Notes: generated from the letters alone by a model not told the origin. A stretch of 64,000 bases of DNA from Streptomyces albidus (ex Kaewkla and Franco 2022) (GCF_013870515.1 NZ_JACBXA010000003.1:1-64000), one strand, 5' to 3'; shown: positions 10,780 through 19,988, counted from the first letter of the stretch. Translations and numbers: made by a program.

Positions 10780-12467
10780 CGCCGCAGACCCCTGCCCGCA
10801 CCGGCGGACGGATACTCGTCGACCAACTCGCCGCCCACGGCGTGGAGACCGTCTTCGGCGTACCGGGTGAGAGCTACCTCGACGCGCTGGACGCCCTCTA
10901 CGACGCCCCCGTGCGGATGGTCGTGTGCCGCCACGAAGGCGGCGCCGGGTACATGGCGGAGGCGTCCGGCAAGCTCACGGGCCGACCCGGCGTCTGCTTC
11001 ACCACCCGCGGTCCCGGCGCGACCAATGCGCTGGTGGCCCTGCACACCGCTCAGCAGGACGCCACACCGCTCGTCCTGTTCGTCGGCCTGGTGCCGCGAG
11101 GTCACCAGGATCGTGCGGCCTTCCAGGAGTTCGATCTGCGGGGCACCTTCGGGACGACGGCGAAGCTGGTCGAGACGATCGAAGACGCCGCCCGGATCCC
11201 GGAATTCGTGGCCCGCGCCTTCGCCGTCGCCGCGAGCGGGCGCCCCGGACCCGTGGTTCTGGGGCTGCCCGAGGACATGCTCACGGACACGGTCTCCGTC
11301 GCGGACGCGTCCCCCCTGCCGGTGCCCGAGGGCGCGGTCTCCGCTGCCCAACTCACGGAGCTGGAAGAGCTGTTGGGCGAGGCAAAACGTCCGCTGGTGC
11401 TCCTCGGCGGAAGCCGCTGGACGGAGACGGCGCGAGCGGACGTACGGTCCTGGGCCGAAGCCTGGTCCCTGCCCGTGGCCGTCGACTTCCGCTGCCAGGA
11501 CCTGATCGCCGAGGAGTGCGAGGTGTTCGCCGGCAACCTGGGCTACGGGCGCTCCGAGAAGCTGGCCCAACGCCTGGGCACGGCCGACCTGTTGATCTGC
11601 GTCGGCGCGGCACCGGGGGACGTGGCGACGGACGGATACACGCTGCTCGACTCAACGGGAGAGGAGACCCGACGCCTCGTCCACGTGCTGCCGGAGTCAC
11701 AGGCACCGGGATCGCAACAGTCGGCCGACCTCGCCCTGCTGGCCTCACCCGAGGCCTTCGGCGCGGCGGTCGCGCAGCTGAAGCCGGACGGGCCGGTGCC
11801 CTGGACGGAGGTCGCACAGGCCGACCGCGCCGCTCATCTGGACTTCCGCCGCACGCTGAACGACGACGAATCACTCGACCTGGGTTCTGTGTTCGCGGAA
11901 CTGGACGCCCGTCTGGAGCCTGACGCCGTCATCACCTTCGGCGCGGGGAACTACGCCCTGTGGGCACAGCGCTTCATCGGCTACCGCGACGGCATGCGCC
12001 AACTGGCGCCCCGCAGCGGCTCGATGGGCTACAGCGTGCCGGCGGGCGTCGCGGCGAGCGTCATCTCGCCCGGACGCCAGGTGGTCACCTTGGCGGGCGA
12101 CGGCTGCTTCCTGATGAACGGGCAGGAGCTGGCCACGGCGACCGCCGAAGGCGGGGCTCCGCTGATCCTCGTCGTCGACAACGGCACGTACGGCACGATC
12201 CGCAAGCACCAGGAGATGCACTACCCGGGCCGCGTCAGCGGGACCGACCTGGCCAACCCGGACTTCGCCGCGTACGCACGCGCCTTTGGCGCGCACGGCG
12301 AAACGGTCACGGAGACCGGGGAGTTCGGCCCGGCACTGGAACGCAGCCTGGCCAACTGCCGATCGGGCCGCCCGGCCCTGATCGCGCTCCGCCCGGCGGA
12401 GGGGCGGCTGGCGCCGGGAGTGACGGTGGAGGGGTTGCGGGGGCGGGCACATCGCTCGTCGAGTTGA
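10776..12467 (+). CDS. thiamine-diphosphate-binding enzyme, acetolactate synthase-like
   Basis: A 563-residue ThDP enzyme. It has an N-terminal PYR domain with the catalytic Glu in CRHEGGAGYMAE (E54), RGPGATNAL, a central TPP_enzyme_M domain, and a C-terminal PP domain with the Mg/ThDP motif beginning GDGCFLMNGQELATA and ending near VVDNGTYGTIR. Such proteins act on 2-oxo acids (decarboxylation or carboligation). It is not the biosynthetic IlvB: no IlvN neighbour and a catabolic operon context. Translationally coupled to the transporter by ATGA. The exact reaction is unknown. Confidence 0.85.
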   Translation: MTPQTPARTGGRILVDQLAAHGVETVFGVPGESYLDALDALYDAPVRMVVCRHEGGAGYMAEASGKLTGRPGVCFTTRGPGATNALVALHTAQQDATPLVLFVGLVPRGHQDRAAFQEFDLRGTFGTTAKLVETIEDAARIPEFVARAFAVAASGRPGPVVLGLPEDMLTDTVSVADASPLPVPEGAVSAAQLTELEELLGEAKRPLVLLGGSRWTETARADVRSWAEAWSLPVAVDFRCQDLIAEECEVFAGNLGYGRSEKLAQRLGTADLLICVGAAPGDVATDGYTLLDSTGEETRRLVHVLPESQAPGSQQSADLALLASPEAFGAAVAQLKPDGPVPWTEVAQADRAAHLDFRRTLNDDESLDLGSVFAELDARLEPDAVITFGAGNYALWAQRFIGYRDGMRQLAPRSGSMGYSVPAGVAASVISPGRQVVTLAGDGCFLMNGQELATATAEGGAPLILVVDNGTYGTIRKHQEMHYPGRVSGTDLANPDFAAYARAFGAHGETVTETGEFGPALERSLANCRSGRPALIALRPAEGRLAPGVTVEGLRGRAHRSSS

Positions 12468-12531
12468 GCGGTTCCGATACCCGCGCCCCTTGCTGCCCGC
12501 CGGCTTCTCGCCGGATGACACGAGCACGGTT

Positions 12532-12564
12532 CCGCGCGCCTGCCTGATGAAGGGAGGCGCGCGG
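12532..12564 (+). terminator. hairpin after the urease/amidohydrolase/ThDP operon
   Basis: A perfect 10-bp GC-rich stem (12532-12541 with 12555-12564) and 13-nt loop lie 65 nt after the last stop codon of the rightward operon, before the convergent toxin-locus genes. Confidence 0.6.
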
Positions 12565-12654
12565 GACAAGCCTGGTCAACCGTCCATGTACGCCGAGACT
12601 TTGGAGAGCAGTGCGGCTTCGGCGGACAGCCGCATCCGAATCTCCGGGCTGCTT

Positions 12655-13092
12655 CTAGGTACGGGGGATCGGAAGCCGCGGATCGTCGATGTCGACGGTG
12701 ATCGTCACCTCGGACGTGGAACGGAACATGGCGTATCGCCCGGACACCTGGATGTCGTCCTCGAACGGATTGGAATCCTGGAAGAGAAAGGCCCACACGA
12801 GCGACTCGTCTTCCCGGACGCGGGCGATGAAGCCGTCCGACCCCCACGCCGTCTCGCCGGCCCAGAGGAAGTCCCCCTCCGTCACACGGATCTCCGTCAG
12901 AGGGTCGATAGCGGTCACCCAGTTCTGTGCCTCTGAAAGCATCTCCCTCACGTCGAAGGCAGCGAGGACACGCAGGCCTCCGGGAGCTTCCGGATCCAAG
13001 GACACATCGTAGGAGCCCTCGTCGCCGGAGAAATGCAGAGCGTTCCGGATCGGAAGCTTGCCCTCAGCCCGCACGTCGTCGATGGCACTCAT
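12655..13092 (-). CDS. hypothetical protein, possible orphan immunity protein
   Basis: A 145-residue acidic soluble protein with no signal peptide or membrane helix; no family recognised. It reads as a compact alpha/beta protein (e.g. WGSDGFIARVREDESLVWAFLF). It lies last in a leftward series downstream of the RHS toxin, the usual position for immunity genes or orphan cassettes of polymorphic toxin loci, so a role as immunity protein is a positional inference only. Its start overlaps the stop of a short upstream frame by ATGA. Confidence 0.55.
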   Translation of the reverse strand: MSAIDDVRAEGKLPIRNALHFSGDEGSYDVSLDPEAPGGLRVLAAFDVREMLSEAQNWVTAIDPLTEIRVTEGDFLWAGETAWGSDGFIARVREDESLVWAFLFQDSNPFEDDIQVSGRYAMFRSTSEVTITVDIDDPRLPIPRT

Positions 13093-13304
13093 CGGCCGGG
13101 ATATCCTCTCTGCTGCTCCGGTGGGAGGGGAATCGGGCGTTCCTTCAACCCGCCTTCAGGAACAGGCTCACCGTTCGGGCCGACCGACTCACATGCCTCT
13201 TCCCGCACGTTCGGGACCGGAGACGTCAGCGCGCGCGAAAGCTCCACCAGGCTTGAATCGCCTACAGGCAGGCCCCTGTCTTCCATGTGCGCTCGACCGG
13301 CCAA
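13089..13304 (-). CDS. short hypothetical reading frame upstream of the putative orphan immunity gene
   Basis: A 71-codon frame (TTG at 13304, or ATG at 13287) ending RPIPLPPEQQRGYPGR. It ends with an ATGA overlap onto the 12655-13092 gene, which favours a real coupled gene, but no ribosome site or homologue is recognised. It may be the remnant C-terminus of a displaced toxin module. Low confidence. Confidence 0.25.
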   Translation of the reverse strand: MAGRAHMEDRGLPVGDSSLVELSRALTSPVPNVREEACESVGPNGEPVPEGGLKERPIPLPPEQQRGYPGR

Positions 13305-13353
13305 CCTCGTTCGCCTTCGCCTGTGGCCTGTCAGCCGGTTCCGTCTCCCGCAC

Positions 13354-14016
13354 CTAGAGTCGTGTAACCAACTCCTCGTCAGTCACGCGCCCGCACGTCC
13401 AAGACCAAATCAGTCGACGTTGCGCCCTGTCAGGAGAAAAGACTCTCTTACAGGCAAGGAAGAGGAGATCAGGCCTGCGCGCGACCCACCACTCCTCGTG
13501 TCGCACCTGGATGCAGATGCTTGACATCGCAGAACCGCTCTCGAGCAACCGAAGCATCGCGGCAACATCATTGTCGTACTGAGATCGTACGGGGATCTCA
13601 ACGCCGTAAGCCCTCTTGAAATCCTCACAAAAGTGGTGAGCGCCATACTGTGGAGCATTGCGCAACCACCACTCCCCTTCTGGGAAGTCTGTGAAAACTT
13701 CTCTGCTGAGTACGGTCATCAACTCTGAGTCAATTCTCTTGATGTCCTGCAGGAGCGCGCCTGCACACTTGGGATGAGCGGGCGTCAGCTCTGTCAAAAC
13801 CCGCTGCAGAGTGCTCCTCAGAGTTAGGTCATTTGCATATTCCTCCACTTCCCACGGATAGCCCGCCAAGCAGTCGTCCGTAAAATAGCGCCAGCGTTGC
13901 ATTGCTTCTTCGGGGGCAATCCCAGAACGCCAACCTGCCTTTGACGCCGCAGCATCGAAGGCCCCCTCGAATGAAGCACGTGAGTCACCTGACACTTTCG
14001 TTCTCCATGTACTCAC
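13354..14016 (-). CDS. putative immunity protein of the adjacent RHS toxin
   Basis: A 220-residue soluble protein of unrecognised family, rich in Trp and Cys (EGEWWLRNAPQYGAHHF, HEEWWVARRPDLLFL). GTG start at 14016, overlapping the last 32 nt of the RHS toxin gene in another frame. Base composition is clearly lower in GC than the chromosome average and matches the toxin tip, consistent with a toxin/immunity cassette acquired as a unit. The function is inferred from position; residues alone do not show it. An alternative is an unrelated hypothetical protein. Confidence 0.6.
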   Translation of the reverse strand: MSTWRTKVSGDSRASFEGAFDAAASKAGWRSGIAPEEAMQRWRYFTDDCLAGYPWEVEEYANDLTLRSTLQRVLTELTPAHPKCAGALLQDIKRIDSELMTVLSREVFTDFPEGEWWLRNAPQYGAHHFCEDFKRAYGVEIPVRSQYDNDVAAMLRLLESGSAMSSICIQVRHEEWWVARRPDLLFLACKRVFSPDRAQRRLIWSWTCGRVTDEELVTRL

Positions 14017-17000
14017 GTGGGTTGTCGGGACGGAAGAAATTCACGATCTTCCCATCGCGCTGGATGGCCAATCGGCCTTCAGGATCAAGACGCAGAACAG
14101 CACCGTCGCTCGCGCGGACCACCTCCCGCACATTTTCACCAGGGGGGCCGTTCATGAGATCCTCCGCATCTTTCATGTACCTGTCGAACCCGTCGACCCC
14201 ATCAACCGTCTGAGCATACTCGGGCATATCCGGGGCCTCGCCAGGCCGCTTGCCGATTCCCTCAACATGCTTGTCGTACTTCTCGTCGACAGCAGACATG
14301 TCCCATTTACAAGGAGTCAACCCGTACGGATCAGTCCATGTTTTCGGGTTGTGAACGTATGCGGAGGGGTTGGGCGTAGGCGCGAGGCCCAATGGATCCT
14401 GGGTGGCGTATCGAGCCGTAGTGGGATCGTAGTGACGGTGGAGGTTGTAGTGAAGCTCAGTCTCCGGATCGTAGTACTGACCAGGAAATCGAAGCGGCGT
14501 ATAAGCCGTAGCATTGATGTTCCAAGTAGTCGTCCCCCACAACGTCGCTCGGCCGTGCCAAGCGATTTCTCCACATTCATCGACGAGTTCGGTCGGCGTG
14601 CCGATCAGATCAGTGACGATCGCGAAAAATCGAGAATCGATCTCACCCTGAGTTTCAGTATCGGTGATGCGTTCAGTCTGCGTCAGGGGGCGCAAACCAT
14701 CGTGATTCCAAGTGAGGGTCACTGGATCCGGCAGGTCTGAGCTGGTCGTGGTCTGCTCGATGAGCGTGGGCCCGTCCCAGGTGAAGTCGACCTGCTCGAC
14801 GACAGTTGCGCGATCACCGTCGAGGCGCTGTTTGGCGATGCGGCGACCCAGGGGGTCGTACAAATAGCGCCATACGCAGCCGTCCGGTGTGGTTACCGAA
14901 GTGAGGTGATCCTCGGAGTCCCATGTATAACGCCACGTATCCGGTTTCCTGGACAGCCGATTCTTCTGACGGAGGATGACACGGCCAGCGGCATCGTGTT
15001 CGTAGCGGACAGCCCCCGCAGAGAGCAGCTGAGTTCCTCCGTACGTGCGCTCACCCCGAGTGTCCGCCCTGGCCTTCTCTGCTGGCCAGTGTGCGCGAGT
15101 TTGATTGCCTGACTCGTCGTATGCGTACGACTCGTCCCAATCGTTCGCCAGCACAGTTGTGACACGCCCAACTGGATCCAGGTCGTACTCCTGAGATCCA
15201 TTCAAGTGGTCGTCAACGGCGAGCAGATGACCGTCAGGCCTGTACGTGTAGGTCCGCTGCTGCACGCGGGTCGCCGAAGGGCTTCTGACGGTTTGCGCAG
15301 TCAAGCGGCCGGCGGGGTCCCAGGTGTACTCGAGGTCGACAGCGCCGTCGACGCGCCGGTGGATCTCGCGACCCACCGCGTCACGAGTGAATTCGAGGGT
15401 ATGGCCCGAGGCCATAAGCGTGGCCCGGTTGCCGGCGTCGTCATAGGTGAAACTTGAAGCAGCGCCAGAAGGAGTCACCCGGCGCGTGCGGTTGCCTACG
15501 GCGTCGTACGTGTACGTCAGAACTCGCCCGTTCAGCAGTTCCGTTTTCACGCGCCCAAGCTTGTCCCTTTGGACCAGCAGCTCGGCGTCCGGCCCAATAG
15601 CGTGAATTAGATTGCCTGCAGCGTCGTAGTCATAGGTTGTCCGCTGGCCGTCTGCACTTTTGGAGACGATCTGCCCGAGCGAATCTCGCTCAAAGGTAAC
15701 GGTCATTCCGGCAGGATTGGTGCGAGAGATCAGCCGACCTACAGCGTCGTGCCCATACCTGAGCCTGCGGCCGTCGAAGTCGGTCTCTGACACGATGCGC
15801 CCCGCGGAGTCATACTCATAACTCCAAGTCATCTGCTGCGGGTTGGTGACCTTGGTGAGGCGAAGTGCCTGGTCATAGCTGAACTCGTGATGAACACCGT
15901 TCGGACCCGTGCGCGCGACCAGACGGTCGAAGTCTCCAAACTGGTAGGCGGTGATGCCGCCATTCGCATCGACAAAAGAGGTGCAGTTTCCTTCTCCGTC
16001 GAAAGTCCAGGATTCCGCCGCTCCGTCCGGGCCTGTACGGCGCGACAGCTTGCCTTCGATCGTCCACTGCAGTCGGGTCTCCGCTCCCAGCGAGTCGGTG
16101 ATCACTATTGGACGGCCGAATGCATCGCGTTCGTACGTAGTGACCGCCCCAAGGGGATCTTGGATCTCGACGGGCAGGCCTGCGGAATTACAACGGACGC
16201 GAGTGGTCGCTCCCAGAGCATTCACGTAGGACGTCAGAAAGCCGTGTGAATCATAGGTGTATCGAGTGACGTGACCCGCCGGGTCGGTCACTCTGGTACG
16301 GTTGCCCCGCTCGTCATATTCCTGCCTCCAAATACCCCCGTCGGTGTTGATAATTTCGACGGGCAAGCCGAATTCGTTGTTCACGGCACTGATCCGCATG
16401 CCGTCGGGGCGAATTACGGAGGTCAGTTGATCGCTTGCTTCGCCGTACTGGTAGTGGGTAGTACTTCCTGCAGCGTCAGTGCGGGATAGCAGACGATGGC
16501 AGCGATCACGCTCCATGAACACCGTATTGCCCAACGCATCAATTTCAGCTACCACTTGCAGTCGTTCATTGATCACGTTTCGCCGAGTACCTCGCTCGGG
16601 ATCCGTTACTGTCGTTACCCGATGACCAGTTCGCTCGTCGAGTCCGTTGTAGTCGAACGTGAACTGCATGCAGCCGTTTTCGCCGGACTGCGCAATGCAC
16701 CGGTCCTCTTCGTCATATTCGTAGCTGAACCGGCGATCATTGGTGTCCGTCCACGATTTGATGCGCCCTCGCCCGTCGTAGTCGAACTGCAACGGCACAC
16801 CAGATGAGTTCGTTACCGAAGTGAGGTTTCCGTCCGCGTAGCCGAAGCGGACCAGCGTCTGATCGCCTCCGTCGGGAGCGGCTTCGGCCAGGCACAGAGC
16901 GGTGACGCGGCCGTTGTCTGCAGTGACCTTCAGGTGATAGCCACCCTCGTGGACAATGCTGGTCGGCGTACCGCAGCTGTCGTACTCAAACGAAATGCGG

Positions 17001-18616
17001 TTTCCGTTGCGATCAACCACTGCATCGAGCAGAGCGGTCCCGGATCCACCTGGATTCGCGCCCTGCGGTCCAACGATTTGCCAAGCCCTGCCTGTGCCTT
17101 CATCCGTCAGGACGTAGTCTCCCTCGACGGTCCGGTCAAGGGGCCAGCGCGCACCCGTTTCCGGCAGTGTCGGTACATCCGGTGCGGGGTGGGGGTAGGC
17201 GAGCAACAAGTTGTCCTCGCCGTGGAACACCACACCCTCTGCATCGATCTCGAGACGCTGATCGATTGTGCTGGACCAACTGGGGCCGAACCAGCGGCCG
17301 GCGCGGTAGGAGGATTCGAACCCGCGCTTGAAGACCAGTGGCAGCGCTCCCGGCAGCGACACATCCGTCTGAGGAAGGAGCACCCGCCCTGTCGCCACGT
17401 CCACCGGATCGCCGTCGCATGGCCTTCGCCCCGGGCCTCTACCAGCGTTATCCGGGTTGTTGTCGACGTCCCCTCGCCCCGGCGTCTTGGGCGGCTTCTC
17501 GTCCGGGAGATGCTTCGCGACGGTGGCGATCTTCTTGATGCTGCCCAGCCCCCGCGTCCCGAGCAGCTCCGGGATGAGGCGCCCGGTGCCCTCGGCCGGG
17601 TCCTTCATGAAGCCGTCGTACATCGTCTTGGCCGCGCCCAGCGGGTCGTTGGCCATCCGCACCAGACCCGCTGTGGTGCTGTTCAGGCTCGTCATGAACT
17701 CGGCGGGGTGGGTGATGTTGTACGGGTCGGTCGGGTTCACGCTCCGCGCGAAGCTGACGATGCCCGCCGTGCCCTTGACGATGCCGCCGTAGAAGTGGGA
17801 CGCGCTCAGGTTCAGCCCCTCCAGGCCGTCCAGAGCCTGCTCACCGTACGAAGGCTTCTCCGGCGCAGCGTCCCGCGCACCGGCGACCGCCGAACGAGCG
17901 GGCCCCGCCGCGTCGTTGCGCTGACGACGCGCCTCCGCCAGCTTCTCCTGCGCCGCCTTGATGTCCGCCGCTCCAGGATCCGCACCGGGCTTGTCCGGAA
18001 GGGACTTCGGGTCACGCTCGTCCGCCGGCTTGGCGTTGTAGGAGTCGACGGCCTTGTTGTACGAGTCGACCTTCCCCTCGTGCGCCTCGGATGCCTTCTT
18101 GCCCTTGTTGTAGAGGGTGATGGCTTCCTGGGCCTGCTTCTGCGCCCAGTCCACCGTCCCGGCGAAGTCCTTCAGCGCCTTGGCCGCCTTCTCGCACGCG
18201 TCCGCCGCCTTGAACCACTTCTTCGGCTCGATCGCGACCTTCTCGCGGAACGCGTCGGCCGCCTCGCCCTTCAAGTGCGAGGAGTCCAGGCCCTTCAGGC
18301 CGTTGCCGACGTTCGTGAACGCCGTCTTGAAATCGGTGAGATGGCTCGCCGTGGAACGCAGCTTCTCCGGACTGCCGTGGACGAGCTTCGTCTCGTCCTC
18401 GGTCTCCCCCAACTGCATCTCGTCGACAGCGGCACCGAGAGCGTTGGCGGCGGAGTCGCCCTTCTCGCGCACCCAGTCCGCACCGGAGTGCCAGCCGACG
18501 TCGTCCAGCCGGTCCGCACCCCAGTCCGAGGCGGCGTCGATCCCCTCGCCGACGTCCTCGACCCTGTCCTCGGCCCAGTCCTCGACCGAATCCGGAACCA
18601 GATCACCGAGTCCCAT
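13985..18616 (-). CDS. RHS/YD-repeat polymorphic toxin with WXG-like N-terminus
   Basis: A 1,543-residue modular toxin. Residues about 70-190 are helical and WXG/LXG-like (EAADAFREK, KWFKAADACEKAAKALKDF), suggesting type VII-linked export. A linker ends in GRRPCDGDPVDVATGRV near residue 400, which opens a DUF6531-type region (FKRGFESSYRAGRWFGPSW). YD repeats (YDAAGNL, YDERGNRTRV and similar) fill about 560-1,330. The RHS core (LHYNLHRHYDPTTARYATQ, DPLGL, WTDPYGL) ends near 1,434. The last 108 residues form a variable tip with a conserved-looking end (RLDPEGRLAIQRDGKIVNFF), which may be a BECR-fold RNase; that is a guess from pattern. It overlaps the upstream gene by 1 nt and the putative immunity gene by 32 nt. 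Confidence 0.92.
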   Translation of the reverse strand: MGLGDLVPDSVEDWAEDRVEDVGEGIDAASDWGADRLDDVGWHSGADWVREKGDSAANALGAAVDEMQLGETEDETKLVHGSPEKLRSTASHLTDFKTAFTNVGNGLKGLDSSHLKGEAADAFREKVAIEPKKWFKAADACEKAAKALKDFAGTVDWAQKQAQEAITLYNKGKKASEAHEGKVDSYNKAVDSYNAKPADERDPKSLPDKPGADPGAADIKAAQEKLAEARRQRNDAAGPARSAVAGARDAAPEKPSYGEQALDGLEGLNLSASHFYGGIVKGTAGIVSFARSVNPTDPYNITHPAEFMTSLNSTTAGLVRMANDPLGAAKTMYDGFMKDPAEGTGRLIPELLGTRGLGSIKKIATVAKHLPDEKPPKTPGRGDVDNNPDNAGRGPGRRPCDGDPVDVATGRVLLPQTDVSLPGALPLVFKRGFESSYRAGRWFGPSWSSTIDQRLEIDAEGVVFHGEDNLLLAYPHPAPDVPTLPETGARWPLDRTVEGDYVLTDEGTGRAWQIVGPQGANPGGSGTALLDAVVDRNGNRISFEYDSCGTPTSIVHEGGYHLKVTADNGRVTALCLAEAAPDGGDQTLVRFGYADGNLTSVTNSSGVPLQFDYDGRGRIKSWTDTNDRRFSYEYDEEDRCIAQSGENGCMQFTFDYNGLDERTGHRVTTVTDPERGTRRNVINERLQVVAEIDALGNTVFMERDRCHRLLSRTDAAGSTTHYQYGEASDQLTSVIRPDGMRISAVNNEFGLPVEIINTDGGIWRQEYDERGNRTRVTDPAGHVTRYTYDSHGFLTSYVNALGATTRVRCNSAGLPVEIQDPLGAVTTYERDAFGRPIVITDSLGAETRLQWTIEGKLSRRTGPDGAAESWTFDGEGNCTSFVDANGGITAYQFGDFDRLVARTGPNGVHHEFSYDQALRLTKVTNPQQMTWSYEYDSAGRIVSETDFDGRRLRYGHDAVGRLISRTNPAGMTVTFERDSLGQIVSKSADGQRTTYDYDAAGNLIHAIGPDAELLVQRDKLGRVKTELLNGRVLTYTYDAVGNRTRRVTPSGAASSFTYDDAGNRATLMASGHTLEFTRDAVGREIHRRVDGAVDLEYTWDPAGRLTAQTVRSPSATRVQQRTYTYRPDGHLLAVDDHLNGSQEYDLDPVGRVTTVLANDWDESYAYDESGNQTRAHWPAEKARADTRGERTYGGTQLLSAGAVRYEHDAAGRVILRQKNRLSRKPDTWRYTWDSEDHLTSVTTPDGCVWRYLYDPLGRRIAKQRLDGDRATVVEQVDFTWDGPTLIEQTTTSSDLPDPVTLTWNHDGLRPLTQTERITDTETQGEIDSRFFAIVTDLIGTPTELVDECGEIAWHGRATLWGTTTWNINATAYTPLRFPGQYYDPETELHYNLHRHYDPTTARYATQDPLGLAPTPNPSAYVHNPKTWTDPYGLTPCKWDMSAVDEKYDKHVEGIGKRPGEAPDMPEYAQTVDGVDGFDRYMKDAEDLMNGPPGENVREVVRASDGAVLRLDPEGRLAIQRDGKIVNFFRPDNPREYMENESVR

Positions 18617-19266
18617 CAGCCCTCATCCCCCGATCCCGACTGCTGCTGTTGTGCACGTTCTTCCGCCGACGGACCGAACGCGTCGTCGCGCGCCTGCTCC
18701 CGTGCCTCTTCCGGGATGCCGTACGCGTCCATCACCACGTCGTTCTGCAGACCGCCGATACCGTCCTCGGTCAAGGAACGGCCGGTGTCCTTCCACGTCT
18801 GCCCGATCTCCTGCTGGGCCTGCTGAAAGGACTCCGGGCTGTAGTCCGGATCCAGAAAGCCCGGAGTGAAGGTCTCGCCCCAGCTCTGCTTGGCGACCTC
18901 CTCCTCCGTGGCGTGAGGATTGCCGATCAAGGAGTTCACCCCGACCTTGAAGGCCCCCTCCCAGTACTTGTCCTCCTCGTGGACCATCCCCGCCGCCAGA
19001 CCAAGCTTCGCCGCAAGAGCGTTGGCGTCCTGGACCAGCGCCCGAACCCCCCACTCCCAGCGCTCGCAGAAGCTCTCGAAGTCGTCGGCCAGACCGGCGT
19101 CACCGGCCTCCATCTTCGACATCGACATCTCACCGAACCCGCTGCCCTGCAACGAACCCGTCGCCCCGCCCCCGGCCGACTTCAGCTCACCGATCGCAGA
19201 GTTCAGCCCCTTGGTGATCAGGGCGAGTGATTCCTTGTCGAACTTCAGTTCCTCGCCGCCGCTCAC
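18616..19266 (-). CDS. WXG100-like helical partner of the RHS toxin
   Basis: A 216-residue mostly helical acidic protein. It begins with a KFDKESLALITKGLNSAIGE helix and contains FESFCERWEWGVRALVQDA, reminiscent of WXG100/ESX-type proteins that accompany secreted toxins. Gln/Ser-rich C-terminal tail, no signal peptide. The stop codon overlaps the ATG of the RHS gene (TGATG), indicating translational coupling. It probably helps to present or export the toxin; this role is inferred from position and helical pattern. Confidence 0.7.
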   Translation of the reverse strand: MSGGEELKFDKESLALITKGLNSAIGELKSAGGGATGSLQGSGFGEMSMSKMEAGDAGLADDFESFCERWEWGVRALVQDANALAAKLGLAAGMVHEEDKYWEGAFKVGVNSLIGNPHATEEEVAKQSWGETFTPGFLDPDYSPESFQQAQQEIGQTWKDTGRSLTEDGIGGLQNDVVMDAYGIPEEAREQARDDAFGPSAEERAQQQQSGSGDEG

Positions 19267-19712
19267 CGGCCGCCCCCGTCCGCCGTGATCCGGTTCCCGT
19301 CCTCGTCGACGTCGACGGCCACCGCGTCCGGGACGATCCCCGCCACCGGCGGGAACATCATCGAAGCGTCGTCGTCCGCGACGTCCACCGCCACACCCGT
19401 CGGGCCGTCCAGCTCCGGGATGATCCCGTCGAGCAGCCGCGCCCCGAGCACCGTCACGAACTCCCAGGCCTCATCCGGAGCCGAGCCGCGAGCCTCCGCG
19501 AAACGCGCCAGGGGAGCCTCATCGGTGAAGGCGTAGATCCACCGGATGCCCCCGTACTCGGCGGACATGAAACCGCCGCCCACGACCGGCACCAGCACGG
19601 CCGTACGCCTGAACTCCCCCACCATCTCCTGCGGGTCACCGACCCCCGCCCGCACCGATGCGATCTGCTCCGCCAACTCCACGACGGCCCCCCATCCCCG
19701 TGTCACAACCAC
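19263..19712 (-). CDS. SseB-like protein heading the toxin operon
   Basis: A 149-residue protein with a central VLVPVVGGGFMSAEYGGIRWIYAFT-type strand pattern that resembles SseB N-terminal-domain proteins often found beside ESX/WXG genes in Streptomyces. It overlaps the WXG-like gene by 4 nt, so it is the first gene of a four-gene leftward operon. The GTG at 19712 is used; another GTG lies a few codons downstream, so the start is uncertain. The family call is from recollection and moderate only. Confidence 0.6.
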   Translation of the reverse strand: MVVTRGWGAVVELAEQIASVRAGVGDPQEMVGEFRRTAVLVPVVGGGFMSAEYGGIRWIYAFTDEAPLARFAEARGSAPDEAWEFVTVLGARLLDGIIPELDGPTGVAVDVADDDASMMFPPVAGIVPDAVAVDVDEDGNRITADGGGR

Positions 19713-19923
19713 CAGAACCGTGCCGTATCGCCGACACCGGGGACAAGCCCCACCAGCAGGCTGTTGCCAACCCCATACCTCTGCTGTCGGCTCGTCAGAT
19801 GATGAGCGAAGGAGGCCGGCGCGTTCCGCGGGACGTTGAGTGTGTGCAGTGCCCTGAAGCGCGGGGCACCTAGTCCAGGGGCAAGTGCCGGCGCTCGTAC
19901 GGAGATCGGCGCAAGGGACACCC

Positions 19924-19966
19924 CGAGCGGGCCGGCGCCGCCCCCCGTACGGCGCCCGCCCGCTCG
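19924..19966 (-). terminator. hairpin downstream of the amino-acid ABC operon
   Basis: Sixteen-position stem with one mismatch (arms 19924-19939 and 19951-19966), 22 nt beyond the TAA of the ATPase gene on the minus strand. The remaining intergenic DNA (19713-19988) shows no gene and probably also carries the promoter of the toxin operon. Confidence 0.65.
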
Positions 19967-19988
19967 AGTCCGCTTCCGGTGAAGGGGG

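Noticed and set aside
10776-12467. Biosynthetic acetolactate synthase (IlvB)
   Set aside because: No ilvN or ilvC neighbour; the gene is coupled to a transporter in a catabolic-looking operon.
16934-18826. Plus-strand 630-codon open frame opposite the RHS toxin
   Set aside because: Antisense to YD-repeat and WXG-like coding sequence; no domain, no ribosome site.
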